64,000 nucleotides of DNA. Origin: Pseudomonas sp. CCC3.1. Lineage in GTDB: Bacteria; Pseudomonadota; Gammaproteobacteria; Pseudomonadales; Pseudomonadaceae. The stretch's first letter is position 1; each line of letters opens with the position of its first letter. The notes below the pieces were generated by a model. It was not told the DNA's origin. It made no database searches and was given only the letters and a program-made list of their open reading frames with translations. A program made the translations under genes and the position numbers. Shown here in pieces: positions 1 to 7,590 of the stretch. The stretch spans positions 4,154,001-4,218,000 of the forward strand of contig NZ_CP133778.1 in the NCBI RefSeq assembly GCF_034347405.1. The letters run 5' to 3'.

Positions 1-65
1 CGTAGACAGCTTGTCGCGATGTCTTAAAATGCCGCGACTTTGCCTGACTTTTGGAGCGCTACTCG

Positions 66-539
66 ATGATCAATGCCCGTTTGCTGCAACGCATGGTAGA
101 CGCATCCCAAGACGGCATCGTGGTCGCCGAACAGGAAGGTGAAGACAACATTCTGATCTACGTTAACTCGGCGTTCGAAGCACTGACGGGCTACAGCAGC
201 GACGACATCCTGTATCAGGATTGCCGCTTTTTGCAGGCCGGGGACCGCGATCAAATCGGGCTGGAATTGATCCGTGAAGCGATTGCCAGTGGAGAACCCA
301 CGCGTCAGGTAGTGCGCAATTATCGCAAGGACGGCTCACATTTCTGGAACGAGCTGTCTATCACGCCTGTCTTCAACGACAGCGATAAGCTGACCTACTT
401 TATTGGCGTACAAAAAGACGTCACCCAAAACGTCAAGGCTCAGCAGAAAGTCATTCAGTTGGAAGCAGAACTGGCCGCAGTGAAGGCAGAACTGGACGCG
501 TTGAAAGCGACGAATGGCTTTAACAAAAAGCCAGATTGA
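66..539 (+). CDS. Short LOV blue-light photoreceptor (PpSB1-LOV-like)
   Basis: A 157-residue protein that is essentially one LOV/PAS domain (about residues 1-120) plus a C-terminal helix rich in heptad-like Glu/Ala/Leu (about 125-150). The flavin-adduct motif is YQDCRFLQ with the photoactive cysteine at C53; NYRKDGSHFWNEL and YFIGVQKDVT are the usual FMN-binding and Ibeta strand motifs. There is no kinase, HTH or cyclase domain, so it is a 'short LOV' protein that must signal through dimerisation or a partner. I chose ATG 66 over TTG 51 because GGAG at 53-56 sits at normal spacing before 66. In P. putida, LOV genes of this type sit next to pplR genes and are needed for light-induced transcription (family knowledge). 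Here a MerR gene lies 0.7 kb downstream on the other strand. Confidence 0.93.
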   Translation: MINARLLQRMVDASQDGIVVAEQEGEDNILIYVNSAFEALTGYSSDDILYQDCRFLQAGDRDQIGLELIREAIASGEPTRQVVRNYRKDGSHFWNELSITPVFNDSDKLTYFIGVQKDVTQNVKAQQKVIQLEAELAAVKAELDALKATNGFNKKPD

Positions 540-589
540 AGGTCTAGACTCAAGACCCTGCTTATTAAGCAAAATGATCGAGCCAGATT

Positions 590-1195
590 ATGTCGCATGA
601 CGGCCTTCTGACTCAGGACGAGTTGGACTTCATCCAGTTAATGCACCAAAACCCGCTGCTCAATCAGCGGGAGGTTTCGTCGAGCCTGACCGTGAGTGGC
701 GTGTCGCAAATTCGTGACCTGTTGACACGTTTGGCCGCCCACGAGCAAGTCACCCTCCAGGCGCAATTTGCCAACCAGAAAATGAGTTTTCCGCTGCGTC
801 TGATTGAAGACGAATTTCACACCCAGCACCTGCAACTGGGCGTCCCGAGCATTTTCGAAGAAGGGCCAAAAATTCGGCCTTGGCGATTCACGCTAGAAGA
901 GCCGGTGGCGCTGGAAAATATTCGGGCGCGCCCCGGACACCTGTGGGTCACTGAGGTGTCGTTCAAGGGGTTGCTGATTGAGGTGCGTAACAACAGCCGC
1001 CCGCCTCGCCAATTTGCCCAATGGTTCAGCCCAACGGGGTATGAGCGGATTGCCGTGCGCGGCACGCTGGAACAGCAAACTCGATCAGGGCTTTATGCCT
1101 ACCGTCTCAACCAAAAGGACACGGGAGAAACCGAACGTTTGCGTCAATTTATCCTGCAACAGCATCGCCTGGCCCATCCGGCACTGCACGCCTGA
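590..1195 (+). CDS. Conserved hypothetical protein, possible PilZN-PilZ (YcgR-like) fold
   Basis: 201 residues, soluble, no signal peptide. I do not recognise a firm family. By eye the layout resembles YcgR-type proteins: an N-terminal beta-rich part (about 50-90), then IRPWRFTLEEPVAL (95-108), which looks like the arginine-rich entry into a PilZ barrel. TEVSFKGLLIEV (121-132) is comparable to the D/NxSxxG strand, and a C-terminal helix 'ERLRQFILQQHR' (182-193) resembles the end of PilZ domains. The arginines are RPWR rather than RxxxR and the D/N before S is V, so c-di-GMP binding is doubtful. It sits between a LOV gene (50 bp upstream) and a convergent MerR gene (5 bp downstream), which suggests a role in the same light-response module. 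Existence of the gene is secure; the fold is an inference. Confidence 0.75.
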   Translation: MSHDGLLTQDELDFIQLMHQNPLLNQREVSSSLTVSGVSQIRDLLTRLAAHEQVTLQAQFANQKMSFPLRLIEDEFHTQHLQLGVPSIFEEGPKIRPWRFTLEEPVALENIRARPGHLWVTEVSFKGLLIEVRNNSRPPRQFAQWFSPTGYERIAVRGTLEQQTRSGLYAYRLNQKDTGETERLRQFILQQHRLAHPALHA

Positions 1196-1200
1196 GCCTC

Positions 1201-2148
1201 TCAGCGGCCTGCCGTCCTCTTGAGTTCTGCGTCCAGACGCTGATTCATCAACCGGGCTTCGCTGCCCAGACACGCAATCGATGAGCTTTGCAGCGCCTCT
1301 TGCGCCACATCCGCAGCCTCACCCGCCAGCGCTATCGAACAGTTGAGGCTCTGAGCCAATCGCGTCAATCGTCGATGCTGCACCGCTCCCAGCACATGCT
1401 GGGCAAACAACACGACGGCCTGCGGCTGAATCTTCTCGCAAATCAACAGCAGCTCATCAAGAGGCTGGCCCACGGCCAAAACCCTGACCACGCGATCGTT
1501 GCGGCTCAACAACAACCCCGCGACCAGTAGCTCCAGCTCACGGCATGATTCAGCCAGCGCCACCAGCAACACACACTGGGGCGCATCTGCCTGCTGCATG
1601 TGCAGGCGGTGTTGCACGCGCCCGCGCAAAAAGCCGTCAAGCAACAGCCATTCGCTGGTGCGGCCAAACTCATCGTGCGCCTTCAACAGTCGCTGCCAGA
1701 GCGGCAAGAAGATGTCTTGAAACACGACTTCAGGCGGGTAACTGGAGAAAATCTGAGCGTACAAACGCTCCAACTCTGACTCATTGAAGGCACTGAGCGC
1801 GCTCTGGATACGTGTTTGTAACTGCGCATATTCGTTTGACGTACCGTCTTGCAGTGCGCTGCCAGACGGGGTGGCGCGGGCGAGCAATTCGGCGACCTTA
1901 CTGACCGCGACCCCGCGCTCAAGCCATCCCATGACCTGACGCACTGCCTCAATATCGCTCATGGTGTACAAGCGATGCCCACTTTCGGTGCGTATCGGCT
2001 GTATCAGACCATAGCGCCGCTCCCAGGCGCGCAGGGTAATCGGATTGATTCCCGTGAGCCGGGCAACGTCTCTGATCGGATACAAACCTTGCGGCTCAGG
2101 GCGCTGGGCAGCCAACGCAACAGGCTCAATATCGGTAATCACGGGCAT
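1201..2148 (-). CDS. MerR-family regulator, class II LitR/PplR type
   Basis: About 315 residues from ATG 2148. Residues 22-90 are a MerR winged helix (YPIRDVARLTGINPITLRAW, then WERRYG and the RLYTMSDIE wing). Residues 105-185 form a helical bundle and 190-300 a Rossmann-like domain, the architecture of B12-dependent LitR/CarH photoregulators. The cobalamin residues are missing. Aligned on the FLR anchor (172-174), the Wx9EH motif becomes A157...WL, and the DxHxxG histidine position is C202. This is the class II (PplR) pattern, in which light sensing is supplied by a LOV partner; the LOV gene is adjacent. The Shine-Dalgarno is poor for both 2148 and the alternative ATG 2193, so the start is uncertain. 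It probably represses light-inducible promoters in the dark (inference from P. putida). Confidence 0.88.
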   Translation of the reverse strand: MPVITDIEPVALAAQRPEPQGLYPIRDVARLTGINPITLRAWERRYGLIQPIRTESGHRLYTMSDIEAVRQVMGWLERGVAVSKVAELLARATPSGSALQDGTSNEYAQLQTRIQSALSAFNESELERLYAQIFSSYPPEVVFQDIFLPLWQRLLKAHDEFGRTSEWLLLDGFLRGRVQHRLHMQQADAPQCVLLVALAESCRELELLVAGLLLSRNDRVVRVLAVGQPLDELLLICEKIQPQAVVLFAQHVLGAVQHRRLTRLAQSLNCSIALAGEAADVAQEALQSSSIACLGSEARLMNQRLDAELKRTAGR

Positions 2149-2210
2149 CAGGAGGGCCAGGTACAAGGGTTGAAGGGGGATTCTACGCCTCATGCCCCCA
2201 CAATCGTAAA

Positions 2211-2318
2211 CCTGTAGCCGCTGCCACAGGCTGCGATGGGGCGCGTAGCGGCCCCGGCTTTTCAACGTGAACGAAGGTCCTTCGGCCCTTATCGCAGCCT
2301 GCGGCAGCGGCTACAAGG
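2211..2318. repeat. REP-like inverted pair (CTGTAGCCGCTGCCGCAGGCTGCGAT type)
   Basis: Two inverted copies of a GTAGCCGCTGCC(A/G)CAGGCTGCGAT unit, at about 2213-2237 (forward) and 2290-2314 (reverse), separated by about 50 bp. Each unit also has an internal hairpin. They lie between the divergent MerR gene and the ABM-domain gene, a typical REP doublet. The sequence is unrelated to the GTAGGAGC family found elsewhere in this window. Confidence 0.75.
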
Positions 2319-2425
2319 GAATACAGGAACAATCCTTGCTTGTCTTTCAGCACACAGCCCACCACCCCGGCGCTGTGTTTTGTGATTGCCCTACCCGGGC
2401 AGCACCCGCCTCATGGAGATACACA

Positions 2426-2992
2426 ATGTCTACCTCCCCTGTCACCTTGATGGTCGCGCGCCGCGTCGCCAAAGGCCGTTATCAGCAATTAATTGCCTGG
2501 CTGCACGAAGGTGAACAATTAGCCACTGACTTCCCAGGTTATCTGGGTTCCGGCGTCCTGGCCCCGCCACCCGGCGATGACGAATTTCAGATCATTTTCC
2601 GCTTTGCCGACGAATCCACCCTGCACGCCTGGGAACACTCTGTTTCTCGCAAGTCCTGGCTGCAACGCGGCAGACACTTATTCGCCAACCCTTCAGAGCA
2701 TCGCGTGAGCGGTATCGACGGCTGGTTCGCCAGCGCACAACGTCCGCCACGCTGGAAGCAAGCTGTGGCCATCTGGCTGGCATTCTTTCCGGTGTCGTTG
2801 TTATTCAACTTTGCTTTAGGCCCGTTGCTGGGCGAATTGAGCTTGTTACCGCGGGTGTTTGTCAGCACCTTGGCCCTGACGCCGCTGATGGTTTACCTGT
2901 TTATTCCGCTTTCGACGCATTTGCTCGCGGGATGGCTGCACAGTTCACCCAACAAAACTGTGGCTAACAGCATCACGGCACATCACAACTAA
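2426..2992 (+). CDS. ABM-domain protein with C-terminal membrane anchor
   Basis: 188 residues. Residues 5-100 look like an antibiotic-biosynthesis-monooxygenase (ABM) ferredoxin-like domain: a VTLMVARRV strand, a helix around 17-32, a GYLGSGV strand, an FQIIFRF strand and a Trp-rich helix. Two hydrophobic segments follow (about 112-132 and 143-163), giving a membrane-anchored ABM protein; most ABM proteins are small and soluble. GGAG at 2414-2417 supports ATG 2426. The substrate is unknown. It stands between the light regulator and the fol operon in the same orientation as fol, with a REP doublet upstream. Confidence 0.8.
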   Translation: MSTSPVTLMVARRVAKGRYQQLIAWLHEGEQLATDFPGYLGSGVLAPPPGDDEFQIIFRFADESTLHAWEHSVSRKSWLQRGRHLFANPSEHRVSGIDGWFASAQRPPRWKQAVAIWLAFFPVSLLFNFALGPLLGELSLLPRVFVSTLALTPLMVYLFIPLSTHLLAGWLHSSPNKTVANSITAHHN

Positions 2993-3007
2993 TCACTGAC
3001 TCAGGCT

Positions 3008-3058
3008 TGGCCGTTACGTCGCGGACGCTGGTATAGTTTGACTTCTCCTACAAACTAT
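3008..3058 (+). promoter_or_regulatory. folM promoter with overlapping inverted-repeat operator
   Basis: TTGGCC (3008-3013), an 18-bp spacer and TATAGT (3032-3037) give a plausible sigma-70 promoter, with transcription starting about 3044. A perfect inverted repeat ATAGTTTG-N10-CAAACTAT (3033-3058) covers the -10 and the start point, as expected of a repressor site. It does not match the published PplR site; the cognate regulator is unknown. Confidence 0.5.
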
Positions 3059-3085
3059 TACCTGTTTCCCCACGCAGAGTCCGTC

Positions 3086-3796
3086 ATGCCTTCTCCTTCA
3101 GCACCGATTCTGATCACAGGCGCTGGCCAGCGCGTTGGTTTGCATTGCGCAAAGCAACTGCTGGCGGACGGCTTTACGGTGATTATCAGTTATCGAACCG
3201 AAAAGCCTGGTGTCCAGGCTTTGCGCAAGCTGGGTGTGACGGCGCTGTATGCCGACTTTTCCAATGAGGCCGGCATTCTCGATTTTATCGAGCGGCTTAA
3301 ATCCCACACCGACACCTTGCGCGCTATCGTCCACAACGCGTCGGAGTGGCTGGCTGAAACGTCTGGCACCGAAACCAGCGCATTTACCCAGATGTTCAGC
3401 GTGCACATGCTCGCCCCGTACCTGATCAACCTGCATTGCAGCGAATTGCTGGCGCGCTCCAACCCGGCAGACATCATTCACATCAGCGACGATGTCACGC
3501 GCAAAGGCAGCAGCAAACACATCGCGTATTGCGCCACCAAGGCCGGGCTCGACAGCCTGACGTTGTCATTTGCCGCGCAACTGGCGCCCCATATCAAAGT
3601 CAACGGCATCGCCCCGGCCTTGCTGATGTTTAACCCCGACGACGACGCGGCGTATCGCGCCAAAGCCTTGGCCAAGTCAGCACTGGGCTTCGAACCCGGC
3701 GCCGAGGTGATCTACCAAAGCCTGCGCTACCTGCTGGACAACCCGTACGTGACCGGCACCACCCTGACTGTCAACGGCGGACGGCACCTTAAATAA
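3086..3796 (+). CDS. folM: Dihydromonapterin reductase (FolM), SDR family
   Basis: 236-residue short-chain dehydrogenase. The nucleotide-binding loop is TGAGQRVG (11-18, the FolM-type variant of TGxxxGxG), the catalytic serine is about S134, and the YxxxK pair is Y148/K152. The C-terminus ends in the usual VNGG. FolM reduces dihydromonapterin to tetrahydromonapterin with NADPH, and residually dihydrofolate. ATG 3086 is preferred over the upstream GTG 3038 because the extra 16 residues do not look like SDR and would overlap the operator. First gene of folM-folE-folX. Confidence 0.9.
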   Translation: MPSPSAPILITGAGQRVGLHCAKQLLADGFTVIISYRTEKPGVQALRKLGVTALYADFSNEAGILDFIERLKSHTDTLRAIVHNASEWLAETSGTETSAFTQMFSVHMLAPYLINLHCSELLARSNPADIIHISDDVTRKGSSKHIAYCATKAGLDSLTLSFAAQLAPHIKVNGIAPALLMFNPDDDAAYRAKALAKSALGFEPGAEVIYQSLRYLLDNPYVTGTTLTVNGGRHLK

Positions 3797-3819
3797 GTCG
3801 TCCGCGAGGAAGTATTTTC

Positions 3820-4383
3820 ATGAGCACATCATTGCCTGAGCATTACCGCGAGATCCTGGTCGGACTCGGCGAAAACCCTGAGCGCGAAGGCCTGCTCGAC
3901 ACCCCAAAACGCGCCGCCAAAGCCATGCAGTATCTGTGTCATGGCTATGGCCAGAGCGTGGAAGACATCGTCAACGGCGCGTTGTTTGCCTCAGACAGCG
4001 ACGAAATGGTGATCGTCGCAGACATCGAGCTTTACTCGCTGTGCGAACACCACCTGCTGCCGTTTATTGGCAAGGCACACGTGGCTTACATCCCGACCGG
4101 CAAAGTACTGGGGCTGTCGAAAGTCGCCCGCATCGTCGACATGTTTGCCCGTCGCCTGCAGATCCAGGAAAACCTCACCCGGGAAATTGCCGACGCGATC
4201 CAGCACATCACCCAGGCGGCTGGCGTGGCGGTGGTGATCGAAGCCAAGCACATGTGCATGATGATGCGTGGCATAGAGAAACAAAATTCAACCATGAACA
4301 CATCGGTCATGCTCGGCGCGTTTCGCGACTCAAGCAGCACCCGCATGGAGTTCCTGCAATTGATTGGACGGAGCAAGTCGTAA
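3820..4383 (+). CDS. folE: GTP cyclohydrolase I
   Basis: 187 residues, a full-length unimodular GTP cyclohydrolase I that converts GTP to 7,8-dihydroneopterin triphosphate. Zinc ligands are visible: C75 in CEHH (75-78) and C146 in KHMCMMMRG, with the catalytic histidine in EHH. GAGGAAG at 3806-3812 gives a strong ribosome site. The stop codon TAA overlaps the ATG of folX by one base (translational coupling). folE is reported light-inducible in P. putida, which fits the LOV/PplR neighbours, but I see no clear PplR site here. Confidence 0.97.
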   Translation: MSTSLPEHYREILVGLGENPEREGLLDTPKRAAKAMQYLCHGYGQSVEDIVNGALFASDSDEMVIVADIELYSLCEHHLLPFIGKAHVAYIPTGKVLGLSKVARIVDMFARRLQIQENLTREIADAIQHITQAAGVAVVIEAKHMCMMMRGIEKQNSTMNTSVMLGAFRDSSSTRMEFLQLIGRSKS

Positions 4384-4754
4384 TGCCACAACTTCAGCCG
4401 GGAATGGCCCGTATCCGCGTAAAAGACCTGTGCCTGCGCACATTTATCGGCATCAATGAGGACGAAATCCTCAACAAGCAGGATGTGTTGATCAACCTCA
4501 CCATCCTGTATGCCGCGCAAGAAGCGGTGCGCGATAACGACATCGACCACGCCCTGAACTACCGAACCATTACCAAAGCGGTGATTCAGCACGTCGAAGA
4601 AAACCGCTTCGCCCTGCTTGAGCGCCTGACCCAGGAACTGCTGGATCTGGTGATGAGCAACCCCGCCGTGCGATACGCCGAAGTCGAAGTCGACAAGCCA
4701 CACGCCCTGCGCTTTGCTGAATCGGTGTCGATTACGCTAGCGGCTAGCCGCTGA
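4383..4754 (+). CDS. folX: Dihydroneopterin triphosphate 2'-epimerase
   Basis: 123-residue FolB/FolX-fold protein: 'IRVKDLCLRTFIGI' at the N-terminus, the nucleotide-pocket motif ALNYRTI (about 59-65), 'LLERLTQELLDLV' and the C-terminal AEVEVDKPHALR. FolX epimerises dihydroneopterin triphosphate to the monapterin isomer. The operon partners FolE (upstream step) and FolM (final reduction) therefore make a tetrahydromonapterin pathway, the cofactor of phenylalanine hydroxylase in Pseudomonas. FolB (aldolase) is the alternative, but the gene context favours FolX. Confidence 0.92.
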   Translation: MPQLQPGMARIRVKDLCLRTFIGINEDEILNKQDVLINLTILYAAQEAVRDNDIDHALNYRTITKAVIQHVEENRFALLERLTQELLDLVMSNPAVRYAEVEVDKPHALRFAESVSITLAASR

Positions 4755-4784
4755 GCTTAACCCCACAGAACCCAGGTGAATTTT

Positions 4785-5081
4785 ATGACGCCCCAAGAAC
4801 GCCTTGAACTTGAAGCCGCTGCCTTTCGCCGCCTTGTTGAACATCTGGACAGCCGCAAAGACGTGCAGAACATTGACCTGATGAACCTCTCGGGTTTTTG
4901 CCGCAATTGCCTGTCCAAGTGGTACAAGGCTGCGGCGGATGAACGTCAGATCGACATCAGCCTCGATGACGCGCGTGAAGTGGTGTATGGCATGCCGTAC
5001 ACCGAATGGAAATCCCAGTACCAGAAAGAAGCCAACGCCGAACAAACGGCGACGTTTGCCAAAGGAAAACAGCATGACTGA
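4785..5081 (+). CDS. DUF1244 family protein
   Basis: 98 residues, acidic and helical, with the family-typical 'LSGFCRNCLSKWY' (two cysteines in CRNC), 'ISLDDAREVVYGMPY' and 'EWKSQYQKEA'. Function unknown. AGGTGA at 4773-4778 places the start at ATG 4785 rather than GTG 4776. It is 30 bp downstream of folX and its end overlaps the next gene by 8 bp, so it is probably part of the fol transcript. Confidence 0.88.
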   Translation: MTPQERLELEAAAFRRLVEHLDSRKDVQNIDLMNLSGFCRNCLSKWYKAAADERQIDISLDDAREVVYGMPYTEWKSQYQKEANAEQTATFAKGKQHD

Positions 5082-5415
5082 TTTGAACACCCTGCGCGCC
5101 AGCCTCAACAGCGGCGAACACGTATTCGCTGACACGCTGGCGTTTATCGCCGCGCACTACGATTACCAGCCGCAGGCTTTCAACAACGGCGGCGTCGAAA
5201 ACGCAGCCGGGCAAAACGAAGGCTCGTGCAAAACCTTGGGCCTGGCCCTGCTCGAAGGCCTGAGCGATCAAGAAGCCCTGTTGGCGTTCGGCGAGCATTA
5301 CCGTTCGGTTCTGGCAACGCCAGAAGGCACTGACCACAGCAACATCCGCGCCTTGATCGAGCACGGCCTGGCCGGGGTTAAACTCACCGCCCAGCCGCTG
5401 ACGCGCAAAGCTTAA
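5074..5415 (+). CDS. HopJ-family small protein
   Basis: 113 residues matching the HopJ (HopPmaJ) family: an N-terminal 'LRASLNSGEHVFADTLAFI', 'YDYQPQAFNNGG' and 'NEGSCKTLGLALLEGLS'. The family was named as a type III effector, but homologues are widespread in bacteria without such systems. There is no type III machinery or hrp box here, so a housekeeping role is more likely. The ATG lies inside the end of the DUF1244 gene (8-bp overlap), with AAAGGA at 5061-5066 as ribosome site. Confidence 0.85.
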   Translation: MTDLNTLRASLNSGEHVFADTLAFIAAHYDYQPQAFNNGGVENAAGQNEGSCKTLGLALLEGLSDQEALLAFGEHYRSVLATPEGTDHSNIRALIEHGLAGVKLTAQPLTRKA

Positions 5416-5426
5416 AAATAAAGCCC

Positions 5427-5493
5427 TGTAGGAGCGAGCTTGCCTCGCGATCTTTTGATCGTTAAAAGATCGCGAGGCAAGCTCGCTCCTACA
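5427..5493. repeat. GTAGGAGC-family palindromic repeat, copy 1 (convergent junction)
   Basis: 67-bp imperfect palindrome, TGTAGGAGCGAGCTTGCC...GGCAAGCTCGCTCCTACA, with a TCGCGATCTTTT / AAAAGATCGCGA core. It lies between the convergent HopJ and trxB genes. Confidence 0.95.
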
Positions 5494-5507
5494 CGTTCTT
5501 TGCGCAC

Positions 5508-5535
5508 AAAAAAACCGGCCGAGGCCGGTTTTTTC
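5508..5535 (-). terminator. Rho-independent terminator of trxB, probably bidirectional
   Basis: AAAAAACCGGCCGAGGCCGGTTTTTT: an 8-bp GC-rich stem flanked by A and T tracts on both sides, just after the trxB stop codon. Confidence 0.85.
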
Positions 5536-5547
5536 ATGTGCTGCGTA

Positions 5548-6513
5548 TTACTTGAACGCTGCGTTCTGCAGGTCATCCAGGTAGCGTTCAGCGTCCAGTG
5601 CAGCCATGCAGCCAGCGCCCGCCGAGGTGATGGCTTGGCGGTACACGTGGTCAGCTACGTCGCCGGCAGCAAATACGCCCTCGATGCTGGTCGCAGTCGC
5701 GTTGCCTTCACGGCCACCCTTCACCACCATGTAGCCGTCTTTGAGTTCCAGTTGGCCTTCAAACAGCGAGGTATTCGGGGTGTGGCCGATGGCAATGAAC
5801 ACGCCGTCGACTTTGATTTCGTCAAAGCTGCCGTCGTTGTTTTTCAGACGAGCACCTGTCACGCCCATGTTGTCGCCCAGCACTTCATCCAGAGTCGAGT
5901 TCAACTTGAATTCGATCTTGCCTTCAGCCACACGGGCATTCAGTTTGTCGATCAGGATTTTCTCGGCACGGAACGTCTCGCGACGGTGAACCAGAGTCAC
6001 TTTGCTGGCGATGTTGGCCAGGTACAGTGCCTCTTCAACCGCGGTGTTACCACCGCCCACTACGGCAACAGGCTTGTTGCGGTAGAAGAAACCGTCACAG
6101 GTCGCACAGGCCGAAACACCTTTGCCCATGAAGGCTTCTTCAGACGGCAGGCCCAAGTAACGAGCGCTGGCACCGGTCGCGATGATCAGCGCGTCGCAGG
6201 TGAACGTACCGCTGTCGCCAGTCAGGGTGAATGGCTTGCTTTTCAGATCAACGGCGTTGATGTGATCAAACACGATCTCGGTTTCAAAACGCTCGGCGTG
6301 TTCGCGCATGCGCTCCATCAACGCTGGCCCGGTCAGACCGTGTACATCACCTGGCCAGTTATCGACTTCAGTGGTGGTAGTCAGTTGACCGCCCGCCTGC
6401 ATGCCTGTGATCAGCAGTGGTTTGAGGTTAGCGCGGGCAGCATAAACCGCAGCGCTGTAACCGGCAGGGCCAGAACCCAGAATAATCACACGCGAATGAC
6501 GTACTTCAGACAT
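5548..6513 (-). CDS. trxB: Thioredoxin reductase
   Basis: 321-residue low-molecular-weight flavoprotein. The FAD-binding motif GSGPAG is at 13-18, the redox-active CATC at 136-139, an NADPH-binding GGGNTA follows at about 156-161, and the C-terminal FAD motif is GVFAAGDV. It passes electrons from NADPH to thioredoxin in the cytoplasm. AGGAGTGAG just upstream of the ATG gives a strong ribosome site. It is divergent from cysZ across a 311-bp gap; the 3' end carries a strong hairpin terminator. Confidence 0.98.
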   Translation of the reverse strand: MSEVRHSRVIILGSGPAGYSAAVYAARANLKPLLITGMQAGGQLTTTTEVDNWPGDVHGLTGPALMERMREHAERFETEIVFDHINAVDLKSKPFTLTGDSGTFTCDALIIATGASARYLGLPSEEAFMGKGVSACATCDGFFYRNKPVAVVGGGNTAVEEALYLANIASKVTLVHRRETFRAEKILIDKLNARVAEGKIEFKLNSTLDEVLGDNMGVTGARLKNNDGSFDEIKVDGVFIAIGHTPNTSLFEGQLELKDGYMVVKGGREGNATATSIEGVFAAGDVADHVYRQAITSAGAGCMAALDAERYLDDLQNAAFK

Positions 6514-6824
6514 GACTCACTCCTATGACCGCCCGTGTCAAAACCGGGTCGGAACGCCGCTTTACCGGCTGGAATAAAAAGAAACCGCACACCCGCTCAG
6601 GCCAAGCCTGAAAACCGCAGGTCCAGAAAATTGTAGGTGCAGCGTATAGAGGCCGCTGAGAGTAAGGAAATACGCATTAACAATCCAGCTCATAGCAGGT
6701 CTCTATCTCGTCAAATTCATCATTGGACGTCTTTGTTACAGTTATTGTCGATCTTGAGACTGGGCTTTCGTCGTAAAGATAAAGCCGTTAAGGTCGGCCG
6801 GTTTTCAATTGCTCGGAGCCCACT
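6514..6824. other. Divergent intergenic region trxB / cysZ
   Basis: 311 bp without a gene. On the minus strand a TACAAT-like -10 (6630-6635) may serve trxB, but no good -35 is seen. On the plus strand I see only weak promoter-like sequence (TTGAGA near 6753 with AT-rich DNA after it). No repeat or RNA gene was recognised. Confidence 0.4.
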
Positions 6825-7580
6825 ATGCCCGCCCCCGTTCTTTCTGGCCCACAGTACCTGCGTGAAGGCCTAAAGCTGGTCCTGAGCCCAGGCCTGCGTT
6901 TATTCGTGCTGCTGCCGCTGATGATCAACCTGGTGCTGTTCGTCGGGCTGATTTACTTCGCCGGGCATCAGTTCAGCCTTTGGGTCGATGCGCTGATGCC
7001 ATCACTGCCCAGCTGGCTCAGCTTCCTCAACTACGTGTTATGGCCGTTGTTTGTCGTATTGGTCGCGCTGATGGTGTTTTTTACCTTCACCATGCTGGCC
7101 AATATCATTGCCGCGCCCTTTAACGGTTTTCTCTCGGAAAAAGTCGAGGCCGTGGTACGCGGTGTCGATAACTCCCCGCCTTTCAGCTGGAGTGAGCTGA
7201 TCGCCATGGTGCCTCGCACGCTGGTGCGTGAAATGCGCAAGCTGGGGTATTTTCTGCCGCGTGCCATTGCGTTGCTGATTCTCTCGTTTATACCGGTGGT
7301 CAACCTGATCGCAGCGCCCTTGTGGCTGATTTTCGGGATCTGGATGATGGCCATCCAGTACATCGACTACCCGGCGGACAACCACAAACTGGGCTGGAAC
7401 GAAATGCTCGCCTGGCTGCGGCAAAAGCGCTGGCAAAGCCTGAGCTTTGGCGGGGTGGTGTATCTGGTGCTGCTGATTCCGGTCGTCAACATCCTGATGA
7501 TGCCCGCAGCCGTGGCCGGGGCGACGTTGTTCTGGGTACGTGAACGGGGCGAAGAGGCACTGGCCGTCAAAAAATCCTGA
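6825..7580 (+). CDS. cysZ: Sulfate transporter CysZ
   Basis: 251-residue inner-membrane protein. It opens with the family signature 'GPQYLREGLKLVLSPGLR' and has strong hydrophobic segments at about 26-50, 68-95, 142-175 and 203-232. 'FNGFLSEKVE' (the conserved loop after the second helix) is clear. CysZ imports sulfate for cysteine synthesis, which agrees with cysD and cysNC about 7 kb downstream. GGAG precedes the ATG at normal spacing. Confidence 0.93.
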   Translation: MPAPVLSGPQYLREGLKLVLSPGLRLFVLLPLMINLVLFVGLIYFAGHQFSLWVDALMPSLPSWLSFLNYVLWPLFVVLVALMVFFTFTMLANIIAAPFNGFLSEKVEAVVRGVDNSPPFSWSELIAMVPRTLVREMRKLGYFLPRAIALLILSFIPVVNLIAAPLWLIFGIWMMAIQYIDYPADNHKLGWNEMLAWLRQKRWQSLSFGGVVYLVLLIPVVNILMMPAAVAGATLFWVRERGEEALAVKKS

Positions 7581-7590
7581 AACACTTGTC

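Noticed and set aside
2149..3085. PplR-type site T(G/A)TACA-N12-TGTA(C/T)A near the MerR, ABM or folM starts
   Set aside because: Only single half-like matches (for example GGTATA at 3030-3035) were found; none has both halves at the right spacing.
5074..5415. A genuine type III effector
   Set aside because: No hrp box, chaperone or secretion genes nearby; HopJ homologues are widespread and the gene overlaps a housekeeping-type DUF1244 gene.
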